From positions 14,126 to 45,202 of the forward strand of contig JAKCWW010000541.1 in assembly GCA_026260175.1 (NCBI GenBank): DNA of 31,077 bases, in the 5' to 3' direction. Shown piece by piece: positions 12,181 to 21,964 of this stretch. The position numbers and the translations under genes were made by a program. The first letter of the stretch is position 1; each line of letters begins with the position of its first letter. Under the pieces are notes generated by a model, which worked only from the letters and a program-made list of their open reading frames with translations, was not told the origin of the DNA and ran no database searches. Source of the stretch: Reticulitermes lucifugus (Eukaryota > Arthropoda > Insecta > Blattodea > Rhinotermitidae).

Positions 12181-12621
12181 GTTACAAAAGAATGAGCCAG
12201 TTTCTGCTCCTGAGAAAGAATCTTACTTTCTCATCCATCTTCGATAGCGGGCAGACCCACCTACAGTCTGTAGGCTGTACTGTACATGACACGTCTCGTT
12301 TACATGCGTTGTTTAAAGAATCTGTGTCAACTCGAACAAAACATAGGCAACTCAGTATCTTTGTCACGACTTATATCGTAATCATAAGAATCAGAAATAC
12401 AAGTAGTGACCCCACAAAACTAAGGTGTTCGGTGTATTTATTTACAAAACGGTAAGGATGTTCTCAAAGTTCGCACGCATTCTGTAACCTACTGTTACAT
12501 CCGAGTGTTTAGGTCTATGCTGAAGAAATGAAAACGAGATTGTACATTGAGAATTTAATTTTAATATTTTAATGAGGGCGATACAATACCTAGATAAGCG
12601 CGCTGGCCTTATACTCCTTTG

Positions 12622-12690
12622 TTCAGAATAACTCCCTGATGATGGCACCCCGGTGCCGAAACATGTAGGAGTTTTATACTTACTTCTGAA
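12622..12690 (+). ncRNA. Hammerhead-ribozyme-like motif, intact core
   Basis: In order: AACTCC (12630-12635), CTGATGA (12636-12642), one extra T, stem II GGCAC/GTGCC (12644-12648, 12653-12657), GAAA (12658-12661), then C-AT-G, T and A (12662-12667), then GGAGTT (12668-12673), which pairs with AACTCC. This matches hammerhead order: stem I, CUGANGA, stem II, GAAA, stem III, UH, stem I. ACATGT (12661-12666) is self-complementary, so stem III could form between two molecules. An outer stem TTCAGAA/TTCTGAA (12622-12628, 12684-12690) may extend stem I. The extra T between CTGATGA and stem II departs from the canonical fold, so activity is uncertain. Confidence 0.55.
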
Positions 12691-12983
12691 TGTATTTTAT
12701 TAAGGGCATAAGTTGGTTAATGTATTAATTACAAGAATATGCGCGGTATGAACAACATAAAAATTCTTAGCCCATGTTCTTCGCTAAATGTGAGAGACCA
12801 ATTTAAACACCCTATTTAACGAAGATGTATTTCTTCGCAGTTAAGAACAGACTTTTACAATAACTTACTTATCATTCAATTGAGCTTAGTTTATATGCGG
12901 TTAAAATGATGCAGAGGAAAATTGTATCCAGTAACGAATTTAAGGCTCGCATGTTCCTGAAAAACAAGATCACTAGGATCACG

Positions 12984-12994
12984 GGTTCGAATCT
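12984..12994 (+). mobile_element. tRNA-type B box, possible SINE remnant
   Basis: GGTTCGAATCT matches the RNA polymerase III B-box pattern and sits in a tRNA-arm-like setting (cacgggttcgaatctcgttc). No clear A box, tail or duplication was found, so this could be chance. Confidence 0.25.
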
Positions 12995-14599
12995 CGTTCC
13001 GACACTGTGAACTTAAGCACTACTTTTGTGTTTATTGAGGCCTCGAGATGAGCCGATCCCTCATGCGAAGAATCTCGCAAAAGTTTAATACCTTAAACGA
13101 AACAGAAGCCTCTAACCCGTCAACTAAACAGTAGCGGACGATGGATTAAGGGAGCCGTACATCTAAAAGCGACACGAGGATTTTGAAGAACTTGATTACC
13201 TCGGTTATGACTGAAGTCCTGTAGAGGCCGTAACCGTGCATTCTTCCACTCAGTACACCATAATGAAATGTGAGCTCGGGTCTGATTGTGCGAGAGACGG
13301 CATCTCGCAAAGGCCGTACAGCGCCTGTGTCCAATATCGGAAGTTCAGCACATTTTAAGCGTCCCGTGCTGTGGAGCACCATTAAGCAAATTACACCCAC
13401 AACGACGGAACGTTCACAGCAGATTTCCAGCCTCTCTACATTTCATATTCTCTCTGTCTTTCTTAACCGTAGCTTGAAAATCCCTCTGTATCCTTTGGCT
13501 GATGAATCTTTCGTAATTGCGCACATAAAGCTTAATGAACAATATCCACCTCACAAAGCTTTTAGAAAATAGTTAATCTACTCTTGGCATGAGACTCCAT
13601 CTGTTAGCACATATACTGAACAGTTTTCATAACAGTAAGAGTGGGCGATTCTTTATACACACAATCGAGGTAAATTGTGCAGTTTTATTCTGGCTTGTAG
13701 TTCCTGTATATCATTATACAAAACTTTTTTTTTCCGGACAAAAACGTAATGGACCAGGATTTCAGTGCACACTTAGGCAGCCAAAAGTGAAACAAGGACA
13801 AAACAGCGTATCTCAACCAGAATGTACGTAGCGTCCTCTTTGAGAATCGCCGAAAAACTGCCTCGACTTTTGATTTTCATATACCTGAAGACGTGACGGG
13901 ACGTGCTCTATAGCTGGGATCGGCAGTTGAGTGTTTTACGGTAAGAAACAGTTTGTTGATTCTCAAGAGTCTGGCTGATTTATTTGTGGATCTATCAATA
14001 AAATGTTCGACATTGTACTGTCACAGTCATGAAGCCCGACGTCTTCCTGAAGGTCTATGCCGTTGTGTTACATCTACAAGGTAAGAAGTTTTATTTCTGA
14101 ATTAACGAAGGTCTATGGTGATTCTGAACAGTAATGTAGATAGAAACTAGGGAACTGTCAGATTAAGTAGTGTTGGTAACATCGCTCCTCATTCTAATAG
14201 CGTAACATAATTTTAGTAATATATTTTATATACTGGAATTAACTTCATTTACGGTTGCCCTCTTTCACCCCCTGAACCCTACGCCTTCCAGTCCAGAGAA
14301 GGGTACTGTGTAGGGTCTGATCTCTCGCAGTCCCTGCACTGTTGATTTACATATATGAGAGACGGTAGCACGCTACCGGATCGTGTCCCTGGATTCCGAG
14401 TTCCGAGAGCCTGATTCTTAACCTACAATGGCGCAAAGTCTGATGTTCCAGAACTAGCCCAGAGAACTGGGAGGCTGGACCACTGCGTCACAATAATGAA
14501 CAAATGAAGAAACTAAGAGGAAGAAGAGCCGCCTAGGCAGGAGGAAAGAAAGGAAGACATTAAGGAGGAAGGAAGGCCTCCAGGCATTCTTCTTGGACA

Positions 14600-14735
14600 G
14601 ATAAGCTCTTAAAGATGGGACCGATAGGTTGTCCTGAAACGTCGATAATCAACTAAAAACTACGCCGCGCAACATCCCAGAAGAGCGAAGGCCTCAACTA
14701 CACCGCGGCGGGAGCCTGAAAACTCGCATGGTCTG
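14600..14735 (+). mobile_element. Decayed hammerhead-like repeat, family of 20919-21394
   Basis: Contains aaagatgggac, a loop, gtcctgaaacgtcg, then acgccgcg..aacatcccagaagagcg and cgcggcgggagcctgaaa. The same landmarks occur in order in the copies at 20919-21010 (minus) and 21338-21420 (plus). The ribozyme-like core has changed (TTAAAGA in place of CTGAAGA), so this copy looks dead. Confidence 0.6.
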
Positions 14736-16701
14736 CTGTTTTTAGAGGAATACCATATTTTTCTAGCTAGCAAGGCTTATTTGTAAGGACTGTACCTAAC
14801 GGGCGCCACAGAATATGTAGCCCTTCCTGCTATTTGAAGACGGACAGAGAGACAGCCACCATTCCGTCGTACATACTTACGTAAGTAAAAAATAACAGAC
14901 GTCTCATAACTAGCTTCGGGCCAGTGTCCTATTTCTGGCGTTTACTTGCAACATTGTCACCACGGGTCGGAGTTCCACTGTACACACGTCTGACATGTAA
15001 TTGGAAGACCCCTGTGTCGAACTCCTGGGTCAAAAAGGTACCTTGTTTTCATGATTACGACAGTACTTGAAAACAGGCCACGATCTGATCCTTTTCTTTT
15101 CTCCCTGATTCACTGCTCGCAAACATGCAAACCCTTCTCTCTGATAACGAAACCTTAAGAATGTAACATAAAACCCGCAAAGAGGTACGGGCACCGCGGC
15201 AATGAAACCCAGTTTAAATCGTCACAGCTTATTGACTTTATATTAAGTCGCCGTTTCGGAAGAGATATGAAGGTGATTAATAAGCTATTGTTCGGACATG
15301 TAGGTCGGATTATGGCACAGAGAAACACGCAAGAATTTAGTGGTAAAACGCACTTCGATAGTGGCTGGAAGATGGCGTAGACAGGATGATAAGGAAAATA
15401 TTTTACAAGAAAGGAAGGCAGACAGAACTGGCTCAGGATAATGCCAAAACAGCCAATTTTTGACCTGGAAGTGACGAACTTTCGAAATTTATTTCAGACA
15501 TAAGACGTTAAAATGGACAGGGTAAACCACATGGGTATTATTTCAGGACATTAACAATGATAACATCCATTTTACACACCTAATGGGTTTCGTTTCTAGT
15601 GTTTTACTTACAAGTACCAAGTACATTTCAGCCACTGTGGAAATCTGTCACAGAGTTCCGGAAAGCAAGATCATGTAAGCGATGTGTGTAGCCTCTTTTA
15701 TCGTTCAGTGCAATTAAACATGGATATCGACCAACGCAACAGAACACACGTTACAGAGCGGCCTAACCGATCTAACACCAGCATCATCAAGTACATGACA
15801 TACTGTCTGCATGGCGGGTAGTTACGCTAACTCTGCCACGTGGCAAGAAACTCGTTAGCTGAGCACGTTCTTCTACGCCTTAGTTCTGTCTATCCATCAT
15901 TACCCAGGGACGGGGTGCAAGGTAACTTTCAGAACAAGCTGCCCTTCTAACGGATCTTCGTTTTCCGAATTTTAGTGTACGATGCGATAAAGCACAGGAG
16001 CCATCACAAAATCGCAAGATCATCATCCTTAAACTTCTCAGTAAACGTAAAATGTCCCCTTCAAAATTTGCAGACTTACAAACTTTAAAGTGATCGATCA
16101 TGTTAACATTCATATGTTTTGAAGCTGCAGTTACATACATTACGATAATAATGATGTAAGCAAACACAACATCGACGGGCCTTCGAGTCGTCACACGTCT
16201 CATTTTTTTCCGGTCTCAGTCCCCGACTGACCGAGCGATGCCAGTGAATGTCAACGTTCTGTTGAGTAATTTATCGACAGAATAAAATTTTGAACTAAAT
16301 TGGACACAAGGTCCACAAATCCAACTTTTCCGGGTATCACGCCATATTATCTGTTTGGCACCAAAATTACCAATTTACTGCATCCTTACTAAACCTAAGG
16401 TACTGGTATCAAAATCATTTATTTGCATCGCTGTTGTCAAAAATATGTTCATGATCTCTTCCAAGGAAAATCATCTTAAATTGTTACTCTGTTCCCTAAA
16501 TGACAAATTACGACTGTTCGTTTCCGTTGCCATGTAAAGATCGATGCATTTTTTGTTCAGTGATCTGTATCACTGACCGCATTAAAACGAAAAATCACTG
16601 AAGAAGAAAGTTTCAGCCTTACACCACCGGAACGAAAATTTCATGGTGCCTGAATGTGAAGACTGAGGAGCGAGGATGAGTAACATGTTGAAAAATTCAA
16701 A

Positions 16702-17112
16702 TTACTTGTTTCTTAGTATTCAGTAACCAACAAATGCACAAACATAAACTACTTTATAGTTTTTATCAATATCGATGTATTCCCCTACACGTGTTTCGGT
16801 CCGTAGACCATCTTCAGGGGGGAAACAAGCTACTACACTTCACATCGCATGTTTAATGTGCCGAAGAACACACTTGTCTCAGGAGTAAGTTATAAAAACA
16901 CATTTGAATTTGTAAAATATGTAAAACTGTATAGTAACTTAAAACTTTTTCGTATAAGTTAAAATCAAGATGGTCTACGGACCGAAACACGTGTAGGGGA
17001 ATGCATCGATATTAATAAAAACTATAAAGTAGTTTATGTTTGTGCATTTGTTGGTTACTGAATACTAAGTGAAAATGCACGGTGAAAGCAATATAAAATT
17101 TACTTGTTTCTT
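16702..17112. mobile_element. Inverted-repeat element with 103-bp arms and 13-bp direct repeats
   Basis: Arm 16712-16814 is the reverse complement of 16967-17069 with about two differences by eye. The 152-nt spacer is unrelated sequence. TTACTTGTTTCTT occurs at 16702-16714 and 17100-17112, as expected of a target-site duplication around an element of about 385 bp. The left arm carries a hammerhead-like motif on the minus strand. The right arm starts inside that motif (at AAGATGG). No protein is encoded. The arrangement resembles the inverted, truncated copies of Penelope-like retroelements, but no reverse transcriptase remains, so the class is inferred. Confidence 0.75.
16780..16824 (-). ncRNA. 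Hammerhead-ribozyme-like motif in left arm
   Basis: On the minus strand: stem I strand TTCCCCC, CTGAAGA (16817-16811), one extra T, stem II GGTC/GACC with loop TACG, GAAA (16797-16794), then CACGTGT and A, then GGGGAA, which pairs with the TTCCCC side with one bulged C. ACACGTGT (16787-16794) is an 8-nt palindrome in the stem III position, followed by A as the predicted cleavage nucleotide. Core and stems fit a hammerhead except for the same extra T as in the copy at 12643. Confidence 0.55.
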
Positions 17113-18027
17113 TTAAATCTTGTTTTTAAGTGTAAACCTAAATAATTTTGCCACATATATGCTTGGCTTTTCTGTCGGAGACTTATTACAAGTTCAGACA
17201 AAGCCATGCATCCTACTCTGTTACAAATGTTACAAAGCATTTATACTGTGGGCTCGATGACTCTCCGATGCGTCCATAGAACTGAATATCTTAAACAAGA
17301 GAGGCAGTGTACGTATAACGTAATAATGAGATGCGTTCGCGTAGCCATTGTTGCCGCGGAAAAGCATTAAGTATTACATATTCTGAGTGTGTGTTTGTAG
17401 CCTTCGTTATTCAGCATGCAAATTGCATGTGTCATATTATATTACCTGTGGCCCGTCTGGCTCTAACATATTTTCTCCACATTATTTCATAAAGGGCACG
17501 ATTTACGGAAAACAGTTATTAAAAATAAAATGTGTATTTTGATTTTCTCTACAACTTTTGTCTGAAACATTTCTCATCCTAAGAAGAATTCGGCGAGACA
17601 TTGTCATAAATGTACATAGGTCCTCATGTAAAGTACCGTTATTATTGTCAGATTTGAATCAAATCTAAATTTTCTCGCCAGATTTTTGAAAAAAATTAAA
17701 AAATGTCAAATTTCATAAAAATCCTTCCACTGGGAGCCGAGTTGTTCCACGCGGACGCACGGACAGACATGACGAAGCTAATAGTCGCTTTTCGCAATTT
17801 TGCGAAAGTGCATAAAAACGGATGTCATTCTGCTCAAGCACAAATTCTCTGACATAATGTATGAAGACTGATTTCCTCACAGACAAAGCACTGCGTCTTC
17901 ATTACAAAGGCCAACGGGTTAATGCTGTTTAGCGTATCTGCTGTTTATTCTAACAACAATACTAAACTCAATAGCACAATATGCTGGCAAAATAAAGGAT
18001 TTTAATGATAAAGTAAGTTGTACTTAC

Positions 18028-18168
18028 AGTAACCACTGTGCTTAAAGTGTTGTTGTCGTAAGCGCGTCTAGTTAACGCGATCTTTAAAAAATCCACATAT
18101 AGGCTACAACCATCTTGCTCCAACTTGCATTCACATGTCAAGTCTACAGGATGGTATGGATGCAAAAA
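18028..18168 (-). CDS. Possible cassette exon (47 codons), doubtful
   Basis: Between the PTB-helix exon and the linker exon, a 141-nt stretch is open in phase 0, preceded by ttgcag and followed by ACT|GTAAGTA, a near-ideal donor. Inclusion would keep the reading frame and add 47 residues (FLHPYHPVDLTCECKLEQDG at the start). Against it: the acceptor has a weak pyrimidine tract, the peptide matches nothing I know, and codon use is not clearly coding. It may be chance or a repeat-derived segment. Confidence 0.2.
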
Positions 18169-18316
18169 CTGCAATTCACAGTCATTCTGTTCATAATACA
18201 AATTACAGCATATTACAAAGGATAGAATTTAAACTAATTTTTCAGTCTGTGTCGCTTGTGAGACACTTTAGTTCATAACAAGGGTGCTACGTTTGATGTA
18301 GCAGAAAGCGTCTTAC

Positions 18317-18466
18317 CCAGTTGATGTGACTGTTATTATTCTCGACAGCTGTGGTCTTGTCCTGCAATTGGGATGCAATTACGTCCTGAAACGTCGGTTG
18401 TCGCTGCAGCTGAGCAGCATACGCCATACGAAATGCATTACCCACTATCGAATTCAGCTCCTCCGC
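18317..18466 (-). CDS. Exon: C-terminal helix of a PTB domain plus linker start
   Basis: A 150-nt, phase 0-0 exon of 50 residues. It begins after a pyrimidine-rich acceptor (tctctctgttgcag) and ends at TGG|GTAAGA. The peptide opens AEELNSIVGNAFRMAYAAQL, the pattern of the long last helix of PTB domains, where an Ala/Gly-x-Ala-Phe stretch packs on the bound NPxY-type peptide. It continues with QRQPTFQDVIAS and a polar, Asn-rich end (ENNNSHINW). The preceding PTB strands must come from an upstream exon that I could not find within the next 12.6 kb of this strand, so the intron is very long or the exon is too short to see. The next coding exon, at 9364, also starts in phase 0, giving NSHINW-TKQVTG. 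The PTB call rests on the helix pattern alone. Confidence 0.8.
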
Positions 18467-18899
18467 CTGCAACAGAGAGAAGAACTGTTTAATGACACTG
18501 TGTGAAATCACAGTCACCCCGAGGGCCAGAAAAATAATCTCATATTTATCTGCCCACACTTTCAACGCTACAGGGAATTTCAGCCTAACCCCCGGAAATG
18601 ATGACAGAAATAAGGCCTGTCTTAAAGAGGCCCAATATATAATTCTTTTCCTTGGGAAGTTTCAATTCATTCATGCATCCATTCTTTCCAGCGACGAGTC
18701 GGGCAAATCGCTCAAAACAAATCCCAATACCTGTCTTCATTTACAATAAGCATGCGGACGTGTACACTGATCCTTAACAATCTTGAACCTCCAACTCAAA
18801 GCCTCCTAGCAAAATTGAAGGCTTCGGCATGAAGAATTTGTGGAGCTAAGTGCTTATCCAACACGTCGTACTTATATTATCAATACACTATGTTTCACT

Positions 18900-19440
18900 G
18901 TAAGTGCAACTTCATTAACAACATATCATCATTCCGCAGTCTGTCTTACGACAGGTCCTTAACCTCTTCCAAAGCGAGCCCTCGAAACAGTGCAATCTAG
19001 TGCTTTCTCTTCAATTTCCAGTATCCTTTCGTTTCCTTAAGATCATCCAGTAGCTGCCTACGTCTTCTTCCCCATCTCCCTTTCACTTCTATCCTTCCTT
19101 CTATCTTTTCTTCAATAACATGTCTTAGAAGGCAGTTCCCACGCAAGATGTGACTAATCCAGCTAGCCTTCCTTATTTTTATTGTATGTAGGATGTTCCT
19201 TTCCTCCTTAACTCTACACAATACTTCTTCATTTTTCACACCATCAGTCCAACCGATTGTCTTCAGCACCACATTTCAAAACATTCAAGGTACTTCTGAT
19301 CTCCTTTGCGAAGTGTCCAAGTTTCAGAACCATACAAAGCTATGCTTCCAGTGTAGCACTTTACTGGTTTCTTCCTTAAAATTTAAGTCCAATTTGCTGG
19401 TGAAAAGAGTCTTCTTCTTGTTGAACGAGTTTCGATAATT
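18900..19440 (-). mobile_element. 5'-truncated LINE fragment with reverse-transcriptase C-terminal region
   Basis: The minus strand encodes, across frame breaks, pieces typical of the end of a non-LTR retrotransposon polyprotein: LYGSETWTLRKGDQKYLECF, then KNEEVLCRVKEERNILHTIK and ASWISHILRGNCLLRHVIE, then LLDDLKETKGYWKL, and near the end RFGRG and GPVVRQT. The uninterrupted part is 19272-18997. A stop after EMWC with a small deletion, and a frame change near KLKRKH, show it is dead. The 3' end is near 18906. A second scrap of the same family opens the window. Confidence 0.85.
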
Positions 19441-20325
19441 ACAGAAGTGCCTGCATGATTATTATTTTGCAGTGCGTTAGAACTGTTATCCATGATAAAA
19501 CAGGATAGTTAATGAACGGTGAATTTTCAGATACGTGGAAGGAAGCAGTCGTGGCCTGATTCGAAGCAATATCCTGACATTTGCCTGGACAAACTGATAA
19601 AAACCGTGTATGACCTGTGAGGATAACCGATGACCCTGCCGAGTCACAAACTAGGTATCTCCCGAATACAATTTTAGAGCGGTAACGCTACACCAACCTG
19701 TTATATGCTGCTTCAAAAGGGCGAGACAAAAAATATCTTGTACTTGGATTATTATGTCTACACAGCAAGCATGCCCATTAAAACTGATCTTGATCTAAGT
19801 GTAAGTTCAGAATTCAACTGACAGCGTGTGATAAAACCACAAATCGACTTAATGTTCTGAATGAGAATTCGGTCTACTTCCTATTCACCCGCTTCGGAGC
19901 GTGCGTCCCTTCAAACAAAAAGCACAGTGAAGTACAATGGTGTTCCTATTACAGAGAAGTGGTTGGTTACGCCACGGATAAAACGAACTTGTTGGTGCAG
20001 AAATATGCGACGAACTCTACCGTTACCATTTATCAGTTCTGTCTACGTGATATTAATAGGAAGGCAGGAGCTGTACTAGAACACGAGATTCAAGTTACTT
20101 TCACATGGCTCGTTCCATCTTTCACGCATTTCTGTGCCTTAACTATGAGGTAGCGCAGAGAACTGCATTAAAACTAGCAACCTGCACGCTACGTACATTG
20201 CACTCCACAACGGCAGCCACATGTCCTACTGACACACAATAACAAAACCAAACAAAGATATGTAAATAGCCTAAAAGCAACCTGAAGGGCGTGCTGAGAT
20301 GAGCCAAGTTTTCTTCGTATGAAAT

Positions 20326-20340
20326 ACTCGTAAAATTACT
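20326..20340. repeat. Target-site duplication, left copy
   Basis: ACTCGTAAAATTACT, identical to 20569-20583; the two copies flank the LINE insertion between them. Confidence 0.85.
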
Positions 20341-20568
20341 AACTCCATGGAGCAGCATCCTTCTTGAGAAGCTAACAGGTCGTCAGCTAGTTAAGAAATT
20401 CCCCGCGTTTTATGGAACCCNNNNNNNNNNNNNNNNNNNNNNNNNNNNNNNNNNNNNNNNNNNNNNNNNNNNNNNNNNNNAGTGGTCTCCTTCCCTCAGG
20501 TCTCCCCACCAAAATCCTGTATGCACCTGTCCCCTCCCCCATAAGTGCTACATGCCCTGCCCACCTCA
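20341..20568 (-). mobile_element. 5'-truncated LINE insertion with an assembly gap
   Basis: From the right, the minus strand reads [20 protein letters not shown] then GRPEGRRP, a stretch well known from the C-terminal part of insect non-LTR retrotransposons. After the gap comes the matching 3' end (NAGNFLTS, SFSRRMLLHGVS in one frame). The insertion is flanked by a perfect 15-bp duplication, so it is a genuine truncated retroposition event. The 60-base run of N (20421-20480) covers the segment between RRP and the tail; its true length is unknown. Confidence 0.85.
20421..20480. other. Assembly gap (60 N)
   Basis: Unresolved bases inside the LINE insertion; the gap probably reflects collapse of a multi-copy repeat. 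Confidence 0.99.
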
Positions 20569-20583
20569 ACTCGTAAAATTACT
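20569..20583. repeat. Target-site duplication, right copy
   Basis: ACTCGTAAAATTACT, identical to 20326-20340. Confidence 0.85.
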
Positions 20584-20918
20584 CGGGCGAAAAGAGAAGT
20601 GGAAGTTGTTTGTAGGCGAAGTTCCATTTCAAGAGTATTATTTGGGGGGGAGGGGGAGAGCGGGAAGGGGGAGTTTGGGGAAACAGGTGGCTTCACTGTT
20701 TTTAGTGAATTCCGTCCAGACAGGCCTTTGGTTTTAAGGTCACGCATAAAGGATGAATAAGATCCGTATATATAAACTAATTAATTAGTAAACATAATAT
20801 TACACTAACGTATGATCATGAACCGCTATAAGTAGTGAAATAATTTCCTTGTAAAATGAAATTTCTAAATGCATGTTGGCCACACAACACATACCAAAGC
20901 ATTACCTTCCGAATAAGT

Positions 20919-21394
20919 TGAGATCTGCGCTCTTCTGGGATATTACGAGGCGTCGTGTGGAAACTGTTCACCGACGTTTCGGGACAACGTATCAGTCCCA
21001 TCTTCACGTGTCAAGAGTCCGAGTAGAAAAGCAAGAAAGCCAGCAACCTATAACGTAGATTCATGGGAAGTGCGCGCGGGGTAGCAATCAGTAGGCGTGA
21101 TGACAGCCAATAGGGTAGAACCGGGGTGAGAGAGGGGTGGATAGAGACAACGTAAAGAAACTAGGAGTACCGAGAATGCAATCAGCTAAGACAACTGGAA
21201 AAACATATATGGAATAGAGTAACAGTAAGGGGGGAAAATATAAAGATAAACTAAATAAATAAAATACAAATAAACCAACATTAAAAATTAAAAATACATA
21301 AATTAGAAGAAGCAAAAATCAGAACAGCGTGAGGGAGGTCGGTAAACAGTTGCCACACGACGCCGCGTAATGTCCCAGAAGAGCGTAGATCTCA
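20919..21394. mobile_element. Inverted-repeat element with hammerhead-like motif in left arm
   Basis: Arm 20919-20975 is the reverse complement of 21338-21394 with five differences over 57 nt by eye. On the minus strand the left arm is preceded by GTGAAGA, T, stem GGGAC/GTCCC, GAAA, C, GTC (about 21010-20974): the same layout as the other hammerhead-like motifs, with C3 changed to G. ACGT in the stem III position is a 4-nt palindrome and C is the predicted cleavage nucleotide. Further homology to 14600-14735 runs through the right arm to 21420 (cgcggcggaagcctgaaa). The 360-nt interior has no gene. Confidence 0.65.
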
Positions 21395-21964
21395 TCAACA
21401 TCGCGGCGGAAGCCTGAAATCAAGGTTCTGAATAAGTTATTCTTACCTGCTAAGAAAACTTGGAAATGGCAGTAACAAACATTCACACTTTTTACATTTA
21501 TAAAGAAACGGACAGTAGAACAAAATTCATGCCAACATTCACATTACAGGGTGTGTTATTATCTAAGTTCTCTTCCACAGACGTAAATGGGCGAATCACG
21601 GAGTACGTATAGGGGAGACGAAATAGTGGACATAAAGTTTAGGTTTACAGGCAAGAGAGCCTCACAGAAAGAAACCAACTGAAATCCTGAGCAACTACAA
21701 TATTAAAAGCGAATAAAGGACAATAAACTGTAACACAAGTGAAGTGCAGTGAAATGGCTTAGGGCAGGGTACTGTGTTGGGCTTCGGTGATGGCAGATTT
21801 AGGTCTAAAATCCTCGAACTGTTAACAGAAGAAACACGTACAGTGAAGTTAGATGATAACTTCAAACGGAAGATCCTTGTTTCTAAAACTATAATACAAG
21901 ATACACGTAGGATTTGAAGCTCTCGCGGCGAACGTATTCACTGCACTGCCGTCCGGCTGTAAAT

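Larger units (their letters stand above)
9365..18316 (-). other. Long intron with repeat elements
   Basis: 8952-nt intron between the linker exon and the PTB-helix exon (phase 0 on both sides). It holds the hammerhead-like elements at 12622-12690, 14600-14735 and 16702-17112, a 66-bp tandem duplication at 12038-12180, a tRNA B-box-like site near 12984, and the possible cassette exon at 18028-18168. Stretches 9400-11900 and 13100-14500 have small open frames but no recognised protein. Confidence 0.7.
3967..18466 (-). other. Gene model: PTB-linker-SH2 adaptor protein, five 3' exons
   Basis: Five minus-strand exons join without breaking frame: 18466-18317, 9364-8751, 7643-7413, 6363-6192 and 4176-3967 (150+614+231+172+210 nt = 459 codons including TAG). 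Junction phases are 0, 2, 2, 0 and all introns are GT-AG. The visible product has 458 residues: PTB C-terminal helix (about 1-25), disordered linker (about 30-320), SH2 (about 325-420) and a conserved-looking acidic tail. Such a protein has no catalytic domain and would link tyrosine-phosphorylated receptors to Grb2 or SH3 partners at the inner membrane. PTB-then-SH2 is the Shc order, but the SH2 sequence (HYLI, GYKIKGF, HHSVMPELLPC) resembles tensins. Candidates are a tensin-like receptor adaptor (fly EGFRAP/PVRAP type) or an SH2D5-like protein; I cannot decide. The 5' exons with the start codon are missing, probably beyond the window. Confidence 0.85.

Noticed and set aside
17640..17820. Sequence with aaatttcataaaaatcc and ggacagacatgacg, recalling tails of some insect repeats
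   Set aside because: Suggestive of a retroelement tail, but no second copy in the window and no ends could be defined.
18390..18400. tgaaacgtcgg on the plus strand, like the GAAACGTC of the hammerhead-like repeats
   Set aside because: It lies inside the PTB-helix exon (antisense of PTFQDV) and has no hairpin or CTGANGA beside it; coincidence.
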